A stretch of DNA of 11,132 bases from Sphingomonadales bacterium (GTDB lineage: Bacteria; Pseudomonadota; Alphaproteobacteria; Sphingomonadales; Sphingomonadaceae): positions 1-11,132 of the forward strand of contig RDXA01000437.1 of the NCBI GenBank assembly GCA_004292705.1, in the 5' to 3' direction. A model generated the notes under the pieces. The model did not search any database. It was not told the DNA's origin and saw only the letters and a list, made by a program, of their open reading frames with translations. Both the position numbers and the translations under genes were made by a program. This document shows, one piece after another, positions 1 to 6,616 of this stretch (the stretch's first letter is position 1; each line of letters starts with the position of its first letter).

Positions 1-1
1 A

Positions 2-520
2 TCAGCCATGAGGCCTGCCCTCCTCGCGGTGCTTCATCTCCGGGGCCATGGTGCCTGCGGGCGTCACGACCAGGTCGGTTTCGAACGTGCCTGCGCCCTT
101 GAACGTGAGCGTGAGCGGAACCTTGTCCCCGGCCTTGAGCGGCTGCTTCAAATCCATCAGCATCACGTGGTAGCTGCCGGGCTTGAGCGTAACCTCGCCG
201 CCCGCCGGAATTTCCAGACCATCCGCAAGCTGGCGCATGCGCATCACCCCGCCGTCCATCGACATGGTGTGGATTTCGACCCGGCCCGCGACTGGCGTGC
301 TGCCGCCGGTGAGCCGGTCGGCGGCGGTGCCGGTGTTGGCTATGGTCATGAAGGCCCCGCCCGCGTTCTGTCCCTCGGCGGTCTCGCGCGACCAGGGTTC
401 GGTCACGGCTATGAAGCTGGCGGCGGTTTCGGTGGCGGCGGGGGCCTCAGGGGCCTCGTTGCAAGCGGCGAGCAGGAGGGTGCTGCCGAGCAGAGCAGCG
501 GCAAGGGTTGTGCGGATCAT
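2..520 (-). CDS. PCu(A)C-family copper chaperone lipoprotein
   Basis: This 172-residue protein belongs to the PCu(A)C (DUF461) family, periplasmic Cu(I) chaperones that deliver copper to the CuA site of cytochrome c oxidase. A lipoprotein signal peptide ends in a lipobox LAAC with Cys20, so it is probably membrane-anchored. The copper motif is visible: H84-x-M86, M93/M95, then H118-x-M120, close to the family pattern H(M)x10Mx21HxM. The C-terminal tail (MAPEMKHREEGRPHG) adds Met and His residues that may also bind copper. The ATG overlaps the stop of the upstream DUF2244 gene (ATGA), and a GAGGAG ribosome binding site lies about 8 bases before it inside that gene, supporting this start and coupled translation. 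The stop codon is at positions 2-4, so the gene is complete. Family assignment is firm; copper as the ligand is family knowledge. Confidence 0.93.
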   Translation of the reverse strand: MIRTTLAAALLGSTLLLAACNEAPEAPAATETAASFIAVTEPWSRETAEGQNAGGAFMTIANTGTAADRLTGGSTPVAGRVEIHTMSMDGGVMRMRQLADGLEIPAGGEVTLKPGSYHVMLMDLKQPLKAGDKVPLTLTFKGAGTFETDLVVTPAGTMAPEMKHREEGRPHG

Positions 521-1056
521 GATGAGGTCTCCTCAGGTGATGCTGGATTGCGGCGTGCGGCCGCGAGTTCGCGGGTGATGAGCGGGGCGATGGCGCGGCG
601 TTCCTCGAGGCTGAGGCAAGCGCCGATCTCGACGCTGCGTTCGCGGTTGGTGAGCCACAGGCGCAGGCGCGCCGGACTGCTGTCGTCGGCAATAAGGCGC
701 GTGCCGATCAGGGGCCATTCGACCGTGTCGTGCTTCAGGCTGCGCCAGCGCACACGGCCCTGCTCGATCGCCAGCCACTCGGCCGCAGGCTGCGTGCGGC
801 TGTGCCATTCAAGCGCGCCGACGAGCAACGCCATCGTGCCGATGGCATAGGCTGGCACCAGCCATTGCCCGCGCAAGGCAGGCAGGATCGCCATCGCCAT
901 GAAGACGGCGATGAGCACGGTGAAGGTGACGCGCGCATCTTGGGACAGGTGCGAGCGGTGCTCCTGCAGATGCACAAGCACGGCGCGCGGAGCGGCGGGA
1001 GCGGCGGCTCTAACCGCCTGTGGCTGCCCCTCGGGGCAGTCCGTTATGGCATACAT
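517..1056 (-). CDS. DUF2244 family membrane protein
   Basis: This 179-residue protein matches the DUF2244 family of small integral membrane proteins of unknown function, common in alphaproteobacteria and often near cytochrome oxidase or copper genes. A basic, His-containing N-terminal stretch is followed by two adjacent transmembrane segments, at about residues 43-60 and 65-84. A cytoplasmic domain of about 90 residues then ends in the family-typical segment with EIGACLSLEERR, close to the C-terminus. The ATG at 1056 has a GGAG about 10 bases upstream. The stop overlaps the start of the PCu(A)C chaperone by 4 bases, so the two are probably co-translated. Context suggests a role in copper delivery or cytochrome oxidase assembly, but this is inference from neighbours. 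Confidence 0.85.
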   Translation of the reverse strand: MYAITDCPEGQPQAVRAAAPAAPRAVLVHLQEHRSHLSQDARVTFTVLIAVFMAMAILPALRGQWLVPAYAIGTMALLVGALEWHSRTQPAAEWLAIEQGRVRWRSLKHDTVEWPLIGTRLIADDSSPARLRLWLTNRERSVEIGACLSLEERRAIAPLITRELAAARRNPASPEETSS

Positions 1057-1073
1057 GGAATTGATACTCCGAC

Positions 1074-1108
1074 AGCCCGCCCCGCCCGATGAGGGCGTGC
1101 GGCGGGCT
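1074..1108. other. Strong GC hairpin between DUF2946 and DUF2244 genes
   Basis: An 8-base perfect inverted repeat (AGCCCGCC at 1074-1081 and GGCGGGCT at 1101-1108) encloses a second 4-base stem (GCCC 1084-1087, GGGC 1093-1096) with loop GATGA. It fills most of the 76-base gap between the DUF2946 stop and the DUF2244 start. No T-run follows on either strand, so it is not a classical intrinsic terminator. It may attenuate transcription or stabilise the end of the DUF2946 message. Confidence 0.5.
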
Positions 1109-1132
1109 CACCGACACATGGGTTTCAGCGTG

Positions 1133-1546
1133 TCAGACGGTGGCTGGAGGGCCGCGCAATTGCGGGCGCAGGAAGGGAATGTCGCGCGCAGGGAGCGCGG
1201 GCAGCGACGCGAAGCCGATCAGCAGAATGAATGCGAGCGCCGCCGCCAACAGTAGCGGATCGGTGCCGCCGAGCGCGGAATGGCCGAGGCCCGAGAAAGC
1301 GCAATGAGTTGCCTTCGCGCCCGCATCGGAATGATCGCCGCCCATATCCTGCTTGCCAGGGATGGCGATTTGCATCTTCTTGGGGCTACCGCTGGCGTCG
1401 GAGCAGATCGTCACCGTCAGGAACCGGTCCCCGCCCGCCGACAGCATGAAACCCGCCGGCACCACTGCCTTCACCACCAGCGCAAGCGCCAGAAGCACCA
1501 GCATTAGCCGGGCATGGTCACGGATCAGGGCGCGCAGGCGAGTCAT
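1133..1546 (-). CDS. DUF2946-like small membrane protein
   Basis: This 137-residue protein resembles the DUF2946 family. It opens MTRLRALIRDHARL, then has a transmembrane segment ending in VVPAGFML (about residues 14-34), a typical opening for the family. A central loop carries Cys48, a KKMQI segment, several Met and His residues and T-H81-C82, with H89 further on, a possible metal-binding cluster. A second hydrophobic segment follows at about 98-118. The open frame extends upstream to 1996, but that part is antisense to the divergent HTH gene and does not look like protein, so I place the start at the ATG at 1546. No clear Shine-Dalgarno precedes it, so the exact start is less certain. DUF2946 genes often sit beside copper receptors and chaperones, which fits here; the molecular function is unknown. 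Confidence 0.75.
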   Translation of the reverse strand: MTRLRALIRDHARLMLVLLALALVVKAVVPAGFMLSAGGDRFLTVTICSDASGSPKKMQIAIPGKQDMGGDHSDAGAKATHCAFSGLGHSALGGTDPLLLAAALAFILLIGFASLPALPARDIPFLRPQLRGPPATV

Positions 1547-1657
1547 CGCAGGAGGCTCATAGCTTTCCGAGGTCCGGTTGTCACGCCGCCGGGTAACTCT
1601 GGCTGGGCGAACGCAATCGAGGTTGGACGGCACGCTGTGCAGGGGTAACATCTCGAC

Positions 1658-2068
1658 ATGACGCACCCCCTCCCCTTCAAGCTCAAGATCCAGATCATGT
1701 GCGGCGACGAGATCGCGATGGGTCCGGGCAAGGCCGACTTGCTCGATGCCATCACCGCACATCGCTCGATCTCGGCAGCGGGCCGGGCGATGGGGATGAG
1801 CTACCGCCGCACCTGGCTGCTGGTCGATGCCATGAACCGTTGCTGGCAGGGCCCGCTGGTGGCGACCGTGCCGGGCAACCAGAAGGCGGGCGCACACCTG
1901 ACGGAGCTTGGCGAGCAAATCCTCGCCCAGTATCGCGCGTTCCAGTGTGAGGCCGAGGAGGCCGGCAGGGGCGCGTTTGCCGCGATTTCCGGGCACCTGC
2001 TTGACGCACCGCGCCCCCCGAAGCGCAGCGAGGGGCCCGCTCGGGACACGCCTATCTCCGAAGCCTGA
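1658..2068 (+). CDS. ModE-like winged helix-turn-helix regulator, no TOBE domain
   Basis: This 136-residue protein matches the N-terminal DNA-binding domain of ModE. The recognition region SISAAGRAMGMSYRRTWLL (about 38-56) is followed by VDAMN and, further on, the wing/helix segment AHLTELGEQILAQYR (79-93). Full ModE is about 260 residues with paired molybdate-binding (TOBE/MOP) domains; here the protein ends soon after the HTH domain, with a Pro/Arg-rich tail. It may therefore not sense molybdate, or may rely on another ligand. It is divergent from the DUF2946 gene (111-base gap) and may regulate it. The start ATG at 1658 has an AGGGG about 13 bases upstream, a rather distant site. Its last 17 bases overlap the 3' end of the convergent TBDR pseudogene. 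Family is clear, target is inferred. Confidence 0.85.
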   Translation: MTHPLPFKLKIQIMCGDEIAMGPGKADLLDAITAHRSISAAGRAMGMSYRRTWLLVDAMNRCWQGPLVATVPGNQKAGAHLTELGEQILAQYRAFQCEAEEAGRGAFAAISGHLLDAPRPPKRSEGPARDTPISEA

Positions 2069-4302
2069 AGGTCACCCCCACTGTGCGCGGATCGCTGGGC
2101 GTGCCGAGGATTAGCCCCGAATGGCCCGCCTGAATGGTCACATTCTGGATATAGTCCGCATCCAGCAGGTTGCGCGCGAACACGGCGATTTCCCAGCCTT
2201 TGCCCAGACTGTCCTCACGCCGATAGCCGATGCTGGCATTGGTGAGGTTGTAGCCCTCGATGAAGGTGAAGCGCGACAGGCTCGGATCGCCGAAATAGCC
2301 GCTGCGCCAGTTGCTGTCGGCATGGAAGAACAGTGCGCCGCCTGCCACCGGCACCGTATAATCGGCGCTCAGCGTTTCGGACCAGCGCGGCAGGCCTGCG
2401 AGGCGCTGCCCCGTGAGATTGCAGGCCGCGGTCGCGGCGGTCTGCAGCTCGAGCGGACACGGCCCAGCCGGATAATCTGTATAGGTGCCATCGCCATAAG
2501 CCAGTGCACCGACCAGCGTCAGGCGCCCAATCCGCAAGTTTGCGTCAGCCTCGATCCCCTGCACCCGCACCTCGGGGATGTTGGAGAGATAGCCCCGCAG
2601 TGCCACGGTCTGACTCGAATCCACCACGGCCGCCTGAAAATCGCTGACCGTGGTGTGATAGGCGGCGAGGTTGAGCGTAAAGCGTCCGTCCCACAGTGCC
2701 GACTTGAGCCCGGCCTCCCAGGTCGTGTTGCGCTCCGGCTCGACCACGGCGGTCGCCAACGCGGGCTGGTTGTTCGCATCGAGCGGCAGGCCCGACATGT
2801 TGATACCGCCCGATTTGAACCCCCGCGCGAAGCTGGCGTAGAGCAATACATCGTCCGTCGGCTGCCACGCGATATTGGCGCGGCCCGAAAGGCTGCCTTC
2901 GCTATCGCGCGCGGAGTAGGTCTGCGGGCGCACCACGCCGAGCCGCGCGTTGATCAGCGCGGGCGAGGTTGTCGCCGGCCCGCCGAACACCTGCGTACTG
3001 TAATCGCCCTCCTTGCTCTCGTAGGTGTAGCGCAGGCCCCCGGTCAGCGTGACGCGCGGCAGGATCCGCCAGTTCGCCTCGGCAAAAGCGGCATAGCTGT
3101 TCACCGCAAAGCGTGTCTCGCCGGTCTGGCAGTAGCCATCGAGCAGGTTCGCTGGCACCGGCGTGGCGTTCGCTCCCGTCACCGTGCCGATCAGCCACGG
3201 GGCGCCATAGGGGCCAAAGATCGAATTGGGCGATCCGGTCAGCACCTGCCGGAAGAAATAGTGCCCCGCGACGTAGCTCACCGCCGCCTCGCCATCCGAC
3301 GCGATCCGCACTTCCTGACTGAGTTGGTCCTGCCGCGAGGGGATGCGCTGGATCAGCTGGATTGGCAGGCCGGTATAGTCGCGGTCGTTCGCCGCGTCCC
3401 AGTTCCAGAATCGCCATGCGGTAATCGAGGTCAGGGTGGCGGGGCCGATGTCCCAGGCCGCGGTCGCCGCGATGCCGCCCTCGCTGGTCTTCACGCCGAG
3501 TTCTGCGTCGATGTCGGTGACGCGGTCATAGGGATTGGTGCTCGCTGGCGTATAGCCCGCCACCGCCCCGGACGTCTGAGGAAGGCTGCCACAACACCTG
3601 TCCGCGCACCGCCTGCGCGCCGAGCGTGTTCTGATCGCGGCCATTGGCGACGTTGCGCAGCACCCCGTCACGCCGGGTAAAGGTTCCCGACAGGCGGTAG
3701 GCGAGCGTGTCGCCCGTTATCGGACCGGTGGCCGAAAACCGCCCTTGCGCGAAGTTGCGCTCGCCCCCGCTGAGTTCGGCGTTGAAGCGGCGCGTGAAGC
3801 TCGGCGGGGCCGAAACGATGTTGATCGCCCCTGCCGTGGTGTTCTTGCCGAACAGCGTGCCCTGCGGCCCGCGCAGCACTTCGATCCGCTCGATGTCCGA
3901 AAAGTCGAAGGCGGCGGTGGCGGGGCGCGCGTGATAGACCCCGTCGACATAGTAGCCGACCCCCGGCTCGAGCCCGTCATTGGCCTGGCTGACCGCGACG
4001 ACACTCGATCCCAGCCCGCGGACGGTGAAGGCGGTGTTGCGCGGATTGGCCGAGGAATAGTTGAGCGCGGGCACTAGCGTGGTGAGGTCGCGGGTGCCCA
4101 GCGTGTAGGACTGCTCCAGCAAGCGCGAGTCCACCACCGAGAGCGCGGCGGGGACGTCCTGCGCATCTTCCGGACGCTGCCGCGCGGTGACGATAATGGT
4201 TTCGCTGGCCTCGCCATCCGCCGAAGCCTCTTCGGCCACGGCCGGTGCCGACAGGAGAAACGCAGCGCTGCCGAACAGCCCAAGGCGAAGAATGGTGCGC
4301 AA
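2052..4302 (-). pseudogene. TonB-dependent receptor, broken by a frameshifting deletion
   Basis: An outer-membrane TonB-dependent receptor is split over two frames. The N-terminal part has a signal peptide (RTILRLGLFGSAAFLLSAPAVA), a TonB box (ETIIVTA), and a full plug domain with FTVRGLG, YVDGVYHAR and IERIEVLRGPQGTLFGKN. It is readable to the segment QVLWQPSSDV (about 3600-3571), then runs 14 residues to a stop at 3526. The barrel resumes in another frame at AVAGYTPASTNPYDR (about 3566 downward) and continues to 2052 with regular beta-strands. The sum, about 750 residues, is shorter than usual for the type. The strand and loop expected after WQPSSDV are absent, so this is a deletion rather than a one-base slip. 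I favour the TTG at 4302 as start (GGGGGGA 4 bases upstream, compact signal peptide); a TTG at 4326 would leave almost no leader behind the predicted promoter. The C-terminus RLRR lacks the usual final aromatic. The substrate is not recognisable. Confidence 0.85.
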
Positions 4303-4326
4303 GGAGTCCCCCCGATCGACCGCCAA

Positions 4327-4350
4327 ATCTATATCCTATCATATATAGAT
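4327..4350. promoter_or_regulatory. AT-rich 8-8-8 palindrome, probable operator of the TBDR pseudogene
   Basis: ATCTATAT (4327-4334) and ATATAGAT (4343-4350) form a perfect 8-base inverted repeat around the spacer CCTATCAT. It is an AT-rich island in GC-rich DNA. It lies over the predicted minus-strand -10 (TATGAT, 4343-4338), as a repressor operator would. I cannot name the regulator; it does not match Zur, Fur or ModE boxes as I know them. Confidence 0.55.
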
Positions 4351-4365
4351 AACCTCGCCGGGCAA
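4338..4365 (-). promoter_or_regulatory. Predicted sigma-70 promoter for the TBDR pseudogene
   Basis: On the minus strand a -35-like TTGCCC (4365-4360) and a -10-like TATGAT (4343-4338, 5 of 6 consensus bases) are 16 bases apart. Transcription would begin near 4331, leaving a leader of about 30 bases before the TTG at 4302. Only sequence resemblance supports this. Confidence 0.4.
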
Positions 4366-4395
4366 CACCGTTTGGCGCCTCAACCTCACATCGGC

Positions 4396-4443
4396 ATGAT
4401 GAATTTCCGGAGGACAGCAATGGACCAAGCAAAGCGGGGATAG
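4396..4443 (+). other. Tiny ORF (7 or 15 residues) with a strong Shine-Dalgarno
   Basis: GGAGGA (4409-4414) is followed 5 bases later by ATG (4420) and a seven-residue frame MDQAKRG ending in TAG at 4441-4443. An in-frame ATG at 4396 would give 15 residues (MMNFRRTAMDQAKRG). It is the best-looking ribosome binding site in the window, yet it serves no long frame. It may be a leader peptide upstream of zigA or the remnant of a lost gene. The stop codon touches the first base of the nested inverted repeat that follows. Confidence 0.3.
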
Positions 4444-4504
4444 GTCGAACACCAACCAGTAGAGCGGCGCCTCAGTCCAGCTTGACTGCATTGCCGCTTC
4501 GACC
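4443..4504. repeat. Three-tier nested inverted repeat between divergent genes
   Basis: Three stems nest: GGTCGAA (4443-4449) with TTCGACC (4498-4504), GCGGC (4464-4468) with GCCGC (4493-4497), and CAGTC (4473-4477) with GACTG (4484-4488) around a 6-base loop. On the 3' side the outer two arms are contiguous; on the 5' side 14 bases bulge out. No T-run follows. It ends 16 bases before the predicted zigA -35, so it would be outside a message started there. Possible identities are an untranslated small RNA, a leader element of a longer transcript, or chance. Confidence 0.35.
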
Positions 4505-4519
4505 TGCAACTCTGGCCTA

Positions 4520-4548
4520 TTGCGTGATGATACAACATTACTTAATAT
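4520..4548 (+). promoter_or_regulatory. Predicted zigA operon promoter
   Basis: A -35-like TTGCGT (4520-4525) and a -10-like TAATAT (4543-4548) are separated by exactly 17 bases. Transcription would begin near 4555, about 35 bases before the zigA ATG. The Zur-box-like palindrome occupies the spacer, so bound repressor would exclude RNA polymerase. The -35 matches only 3 of 6 consensus bases. Confidence 0.5.
4524..4541. promoter_or_regulatory. Candidate Zur box upstream of zigA
   Basis: GTGATGATACAACATTAC is an imperfect 18-base palindrome in which 6 of 9 symmetric pairs match. Its GTnATG..CATTAC arms resemble the proteobacterial Zur operator (core like ATGTTATAACAT). ZigA-type GTPases are classic members of the Zur regulon, so motif and gene agree. 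Zur would repress with zinc present and release under zinc shortage. The Zur gene itself is not in the window. Confidence 0.65.
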
Positions 4549-4590
4549 CAAGGCGCGCTCAGGCAAGTCCCGCTCACCAGGATACCCAGC

Positions 4591-5826
4591 ATGAATGCCA
4601 CACCTGATCCTCGTCTCCCCGTAACCGTGCTCTCCGGCTTCCTCGGGGCGGGCAAGACGACACTGCTCAACCACATACTCGCCAACCGCGAAGGCAAAAG
4701 GGTGGCGGTGATCGTCAACGACATGTCCGAGGTGAATATCGACGCCGATCTGGTGCGCGGCGGCGAGGCGGCTTTGAGCCGCGCGGAGGAGACGCTGGTC
4801 GAGATGACCAATGGCTGCATCTGCTGCACTTTGCGCGATGATCTGCTGAAGGAAGTCCGCAAACTGGCCGAAGAAGGCCGCTTCGATTACCTCGTGATCG
4901 AAAGCACCGGCATTTCCGAGCCGCTCCCCGTGGCCGCCACCTTCTCGTTCCGCGACGAGAATGACGAATGCCTCGGCGATGTCGCGCGGCTCGATACCAT
5001 GGCGACAGTGGTCGACGCGCTCAATCTGCTCGCCGATTATTCCAGCACCGATCTTCTCTCGGCGCGCGGGGAAACGGCGGGCGAGGGCGATGATCGCAGC
5101 CTCGTGAGCCTCTTGGTCGAACAGATCGAATTCGCCGATGTGGTGATTGTCAACAAGGCGAGCGCGGTGCCGCCCGAACATCTCGCCACGGTCAAGCAGG
5201 TGGTCGCATCGCTCAATGCCGATGCCCGCATCGTCGAAGCCGATTTCGGCAAGGTCGCGCTCGACACGATCCTTGATACCAGCCTCTATGACGAGGAGGC
5301 TTCCGAACAGCACCCGCTGTGGATGAAAGAACTCTATGACTACGCCAGCCACCGCCCTGAAAGCGAGGAATACGGGGTCGAAAGCTTCGTCTATCGCGCC
5401 CGCCGCCCGTTCCACCCGGCGACGTTCTACCGCTTCCTGACCAGTGATGTGCTCGATAAGGTGATCCGCGCCAAGGGTCATTTCTGGCTCGCCACCCGCA
5501 CTGATTTCCTGGGGGAGCTGGCGATTGCCGGGCACCAGAAGACCGTCAGCCGCATGGGCCGCTGGTGGGCCGCGGTGCCCAAGAACCGTTGGCCCGACGA
5601 CGGCACCTTCGAGGAGTTCGTGATCCGCCACTGGGACGCGGTGTGGGGCGACCGGCGGCAGGAGCTCGTGTTCATCGGCATCGGGCTCGACAAGGCGGCG
5701 ATTACCGAGGCGCTCGATGCGTGCCTTGTGCCGACCGAGGCATTCACCCCCGAAAAGTGGGAACGCCTGAACGATCCTTTCCCCGTCTGGGGCGAGGCCC
5801 AAACCGCGCTGGAGCCTACGGAATGA
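4591..5826 (+). CDS. zigA: Zinc metallochaperone GTPase ZigA (COG0523/CobW family)
   Basis: This 411-residue protein is a G3E-family COG0523 GTPase, proposed to carry zinc to client enzymes during zinc starvation. Visible motifs are the Walker A loop GFLGAGKTT (16-24), the metal-binding C76-I-C78-C79 in TNGCICCTLRDDL, the Walker B region ESTGISEP (104-111), the guanine-specificity motif in the form NKAS (188-191), and a C-terminal CobW_C domain from about residue 250 (YGVESFVYRARRPFHP) to GIGLDKAAI. Length and motifs fit the ZigA subgroup rather than cobalamin CobW. AGGA lies 8 bases before the ATG. A Zur-like operator sits in the promoter. It is first in a four-gene run, and its stop overlaps the next ATG by 4 bases. 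It acts in the cytoplasm. The subgroup call rests on memory of ZigA sequences plus the Zur box. Confidence 0.92.
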   Translation: MNATPDPRLPVTVLSGFLGAGKTTLLNHILANREGKRVAVIVNDMSEVNIDADLVRGGEAALSRAEETLVEMTNGCICCTLRDDLLKEVRKLAEEGRFDYLVIESTGISEPLPVAATFSFRDENDECLGDVARLDTMATVVDALNLLADYSSTDLLSARGETAGEGDDRSLVSLLVEQIEFADVVIVNKASAVPPEHLATVKQVVASLNADARIVEADFGKVALDTILDTSLYDEEASEQHPLWMKELYDYASHRPESEEYGVESFVYRARRPFHPATFYRFLTSDVLDKVIRAKGHFWLATRTDFLGELAIAGHQKTVSRMGRWWAAVPKNRWPDDGTFEEFVIRHWDAVWGDRRQELVFIGIGLDKAAITEALDACLVPTEAFTPEKWERLNDPFPVWGEAQTALEPTE

Positions 5827-5939
5827 TCGCGGCGCAGGCCAAGCTCATGGATCAATGGGCGCAGATCCATGAGCGCGACTGCCCGCTCCACCTTGAACCG
5901 CGCGAACAGCCGCTCGAACCCAGAACGGTTTTGCGGTGA
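5823..5939 (+). CDS. Unrecognised 38-residue peptide in the zigA operon
   Basis: A 38-codon frame fits exactly between zigA and the methyltransferase. Its ATG overlaps the zigA stop (ATGA, 5823-5826), and its TGA overlaps the GTG start of the methyltransferase (GTGA, 5936-5939). About three quarters of its codons end in G or C, like the neighbouring genes. The peptide begins MIAAQAKLMDQWAQ and continues IHERDCPLHLEP, with H16, C20 and H23 closely spaced, a plausible small metal site. An internal Met9 (ATG 5847) is an alternative start. It has no signal peptide or membrane segment and I recognise no family. If it is not coding, zigA and the methyltransferase would be separated by about 110 otherwise unexplained bases, unusual in this tightly packed operon. 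A metal-binding accessory peptide or a modified-peptide precursor are guesses. Confidence 0.5.
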   Translation: MIAAQAKLMDQWAQIHERDCPLHLEPREQPLEPRTVLR

Positions 5940-6616
5940 CGGAAGACCCCTTCGCCGATCCCGATTTTGCAGCACGTTATGTCGACGGGCCGAAGCGGTT
6001 CGTTCCCGGGCATCAAGACATGCTGCGCATGAGCTCCCAGCTCCTCGCTGAGGACGCGCCCGATGAGGCGAACATCCTTGTGGTTGGCGCAGGCGGCGGG
6101 ATCGAGCTTCAGCACTTTGCGCAAGCGCAGCCCGGTTGGCGTTTCACTGGTGTCGATCCGTCATCCGAAATGCTGGCAGTAGCTCGCCAGACGCTGGGTG
6201 AGTTATGTGACTGCTGTGATCTTGTCGAAGGAACGATCGACGCTGCACCGCCGGGCCCGTTTGACGGCGCGACCTGTTTGCTGACGCTTCACATGATCCC
6301 GGACGACGGGGCCAAGCTTGCGACCTTGCAGGCCATCCGCAGCCGCTTGCGTCCTGGAGCGCCTTTCGTTGTCGTCGATCATTGCCTCGACAGATCCGAT
6401 CCGCAGTTCGCGCACAAACTGGATCGTTATGCGCGTTTCGCGCTGGATTCCGGCGCACCGCCCGACGATGTGGCGCGGGCGTGCGAAGGTATCCGTCAAT
6501 TCGTTCCGATGATATCGCGGGAGAGAGAAGGCCAACTACTTGCCGAGGCTGGGTTTCGTGACATTGAAATCTTCTATGCGGGCCTGCTGTGGACGGGTTG
6601 GAGCGCGCGCGCATGA
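5936..6616 (+). CDS. Class I SAM-dependent methyltransferase
   Basis: This 226-residue protein has the Rossmann-fold methyltransferase signature: motif I VVGAGGGIE (49-57), an acidic ribose-binding loop GVDPSSEMLAVAR (72-84), and LVEGTIDAAPPGPFDGATC leading into LTLHMIPDD (motifs II-IV). The C-terminal half is partly helical (LDRYARFALDSGAPPDDVARA), with GFRDIEIFYAG near the end. The pattern resembles CmoA/UbiE-like small-molecule methyltransferases, but I cannot name the substrate. The GTG start at 5936 overlaps the upstream small frame by 4 bases; no earlier in-frame start exists and no good ribosome binding site is seen, consistent with coupling. Its stop overlaps the receptor ATG (ATGA). 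Placement between a zinc chaperone and a receptor suggests a part in making or modifying a metallophore, but this is inference. Confidence 0.85.
   Translation: MTEDPFADPDFAARYVDGPKRFVPGHQDMLRMSSQLLAEDAPDEANILVVGAGGGIELQHFAQAQPGWRFTGVDPSSEMLAVARQTLGELCDCCDLVEGTIDAAPPGPFDGATCLLTLHMIPDDGAKLATLQAIRSRLRPGAPFVVVDHCLDRSDPQFAHKLDRYARFALDSGAPPDDVARACEGIRQFVPMISREREGQLLAEAGFRDIEIFYAGLLWTGWSARA

Noticed and set aside
1547..1996. N-terminal extension of the DUF2946 protein to 287 residues
   Set aside because: The extension is antisense to the ModE-like gene and unlike DUF2946 proteins, which begin near the MTRLRALIRD segment.
2121..3680. A 519-codon open frame on the plus strand
   Set aside because: It is antisense to the receptor pseudogene barrel and has no protein-like domain pattern.
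4303..4326. TTG at 4326 as the start of the receptor pseudogene
   Set aside because: It would fall about 5 bases after the predicted transcription start and puts acidic residues before the signal peptide; the TTG at 4302 has a G-rich ribosome binding site.
4339..5802. A 487-codon open frame on the minus strand
   Set aside because: It is antisense to zigA, whose motifs are unmistakable, and it shows no domain of its own.
6589..6612. GTG start eight codons upstream for the zinc-operon receptor
   Set aside because: The ATG at 6613 overlaps the methyltransferase stop in the ATGA form seen elsewhere in the operon and gives a standard signal peptide.
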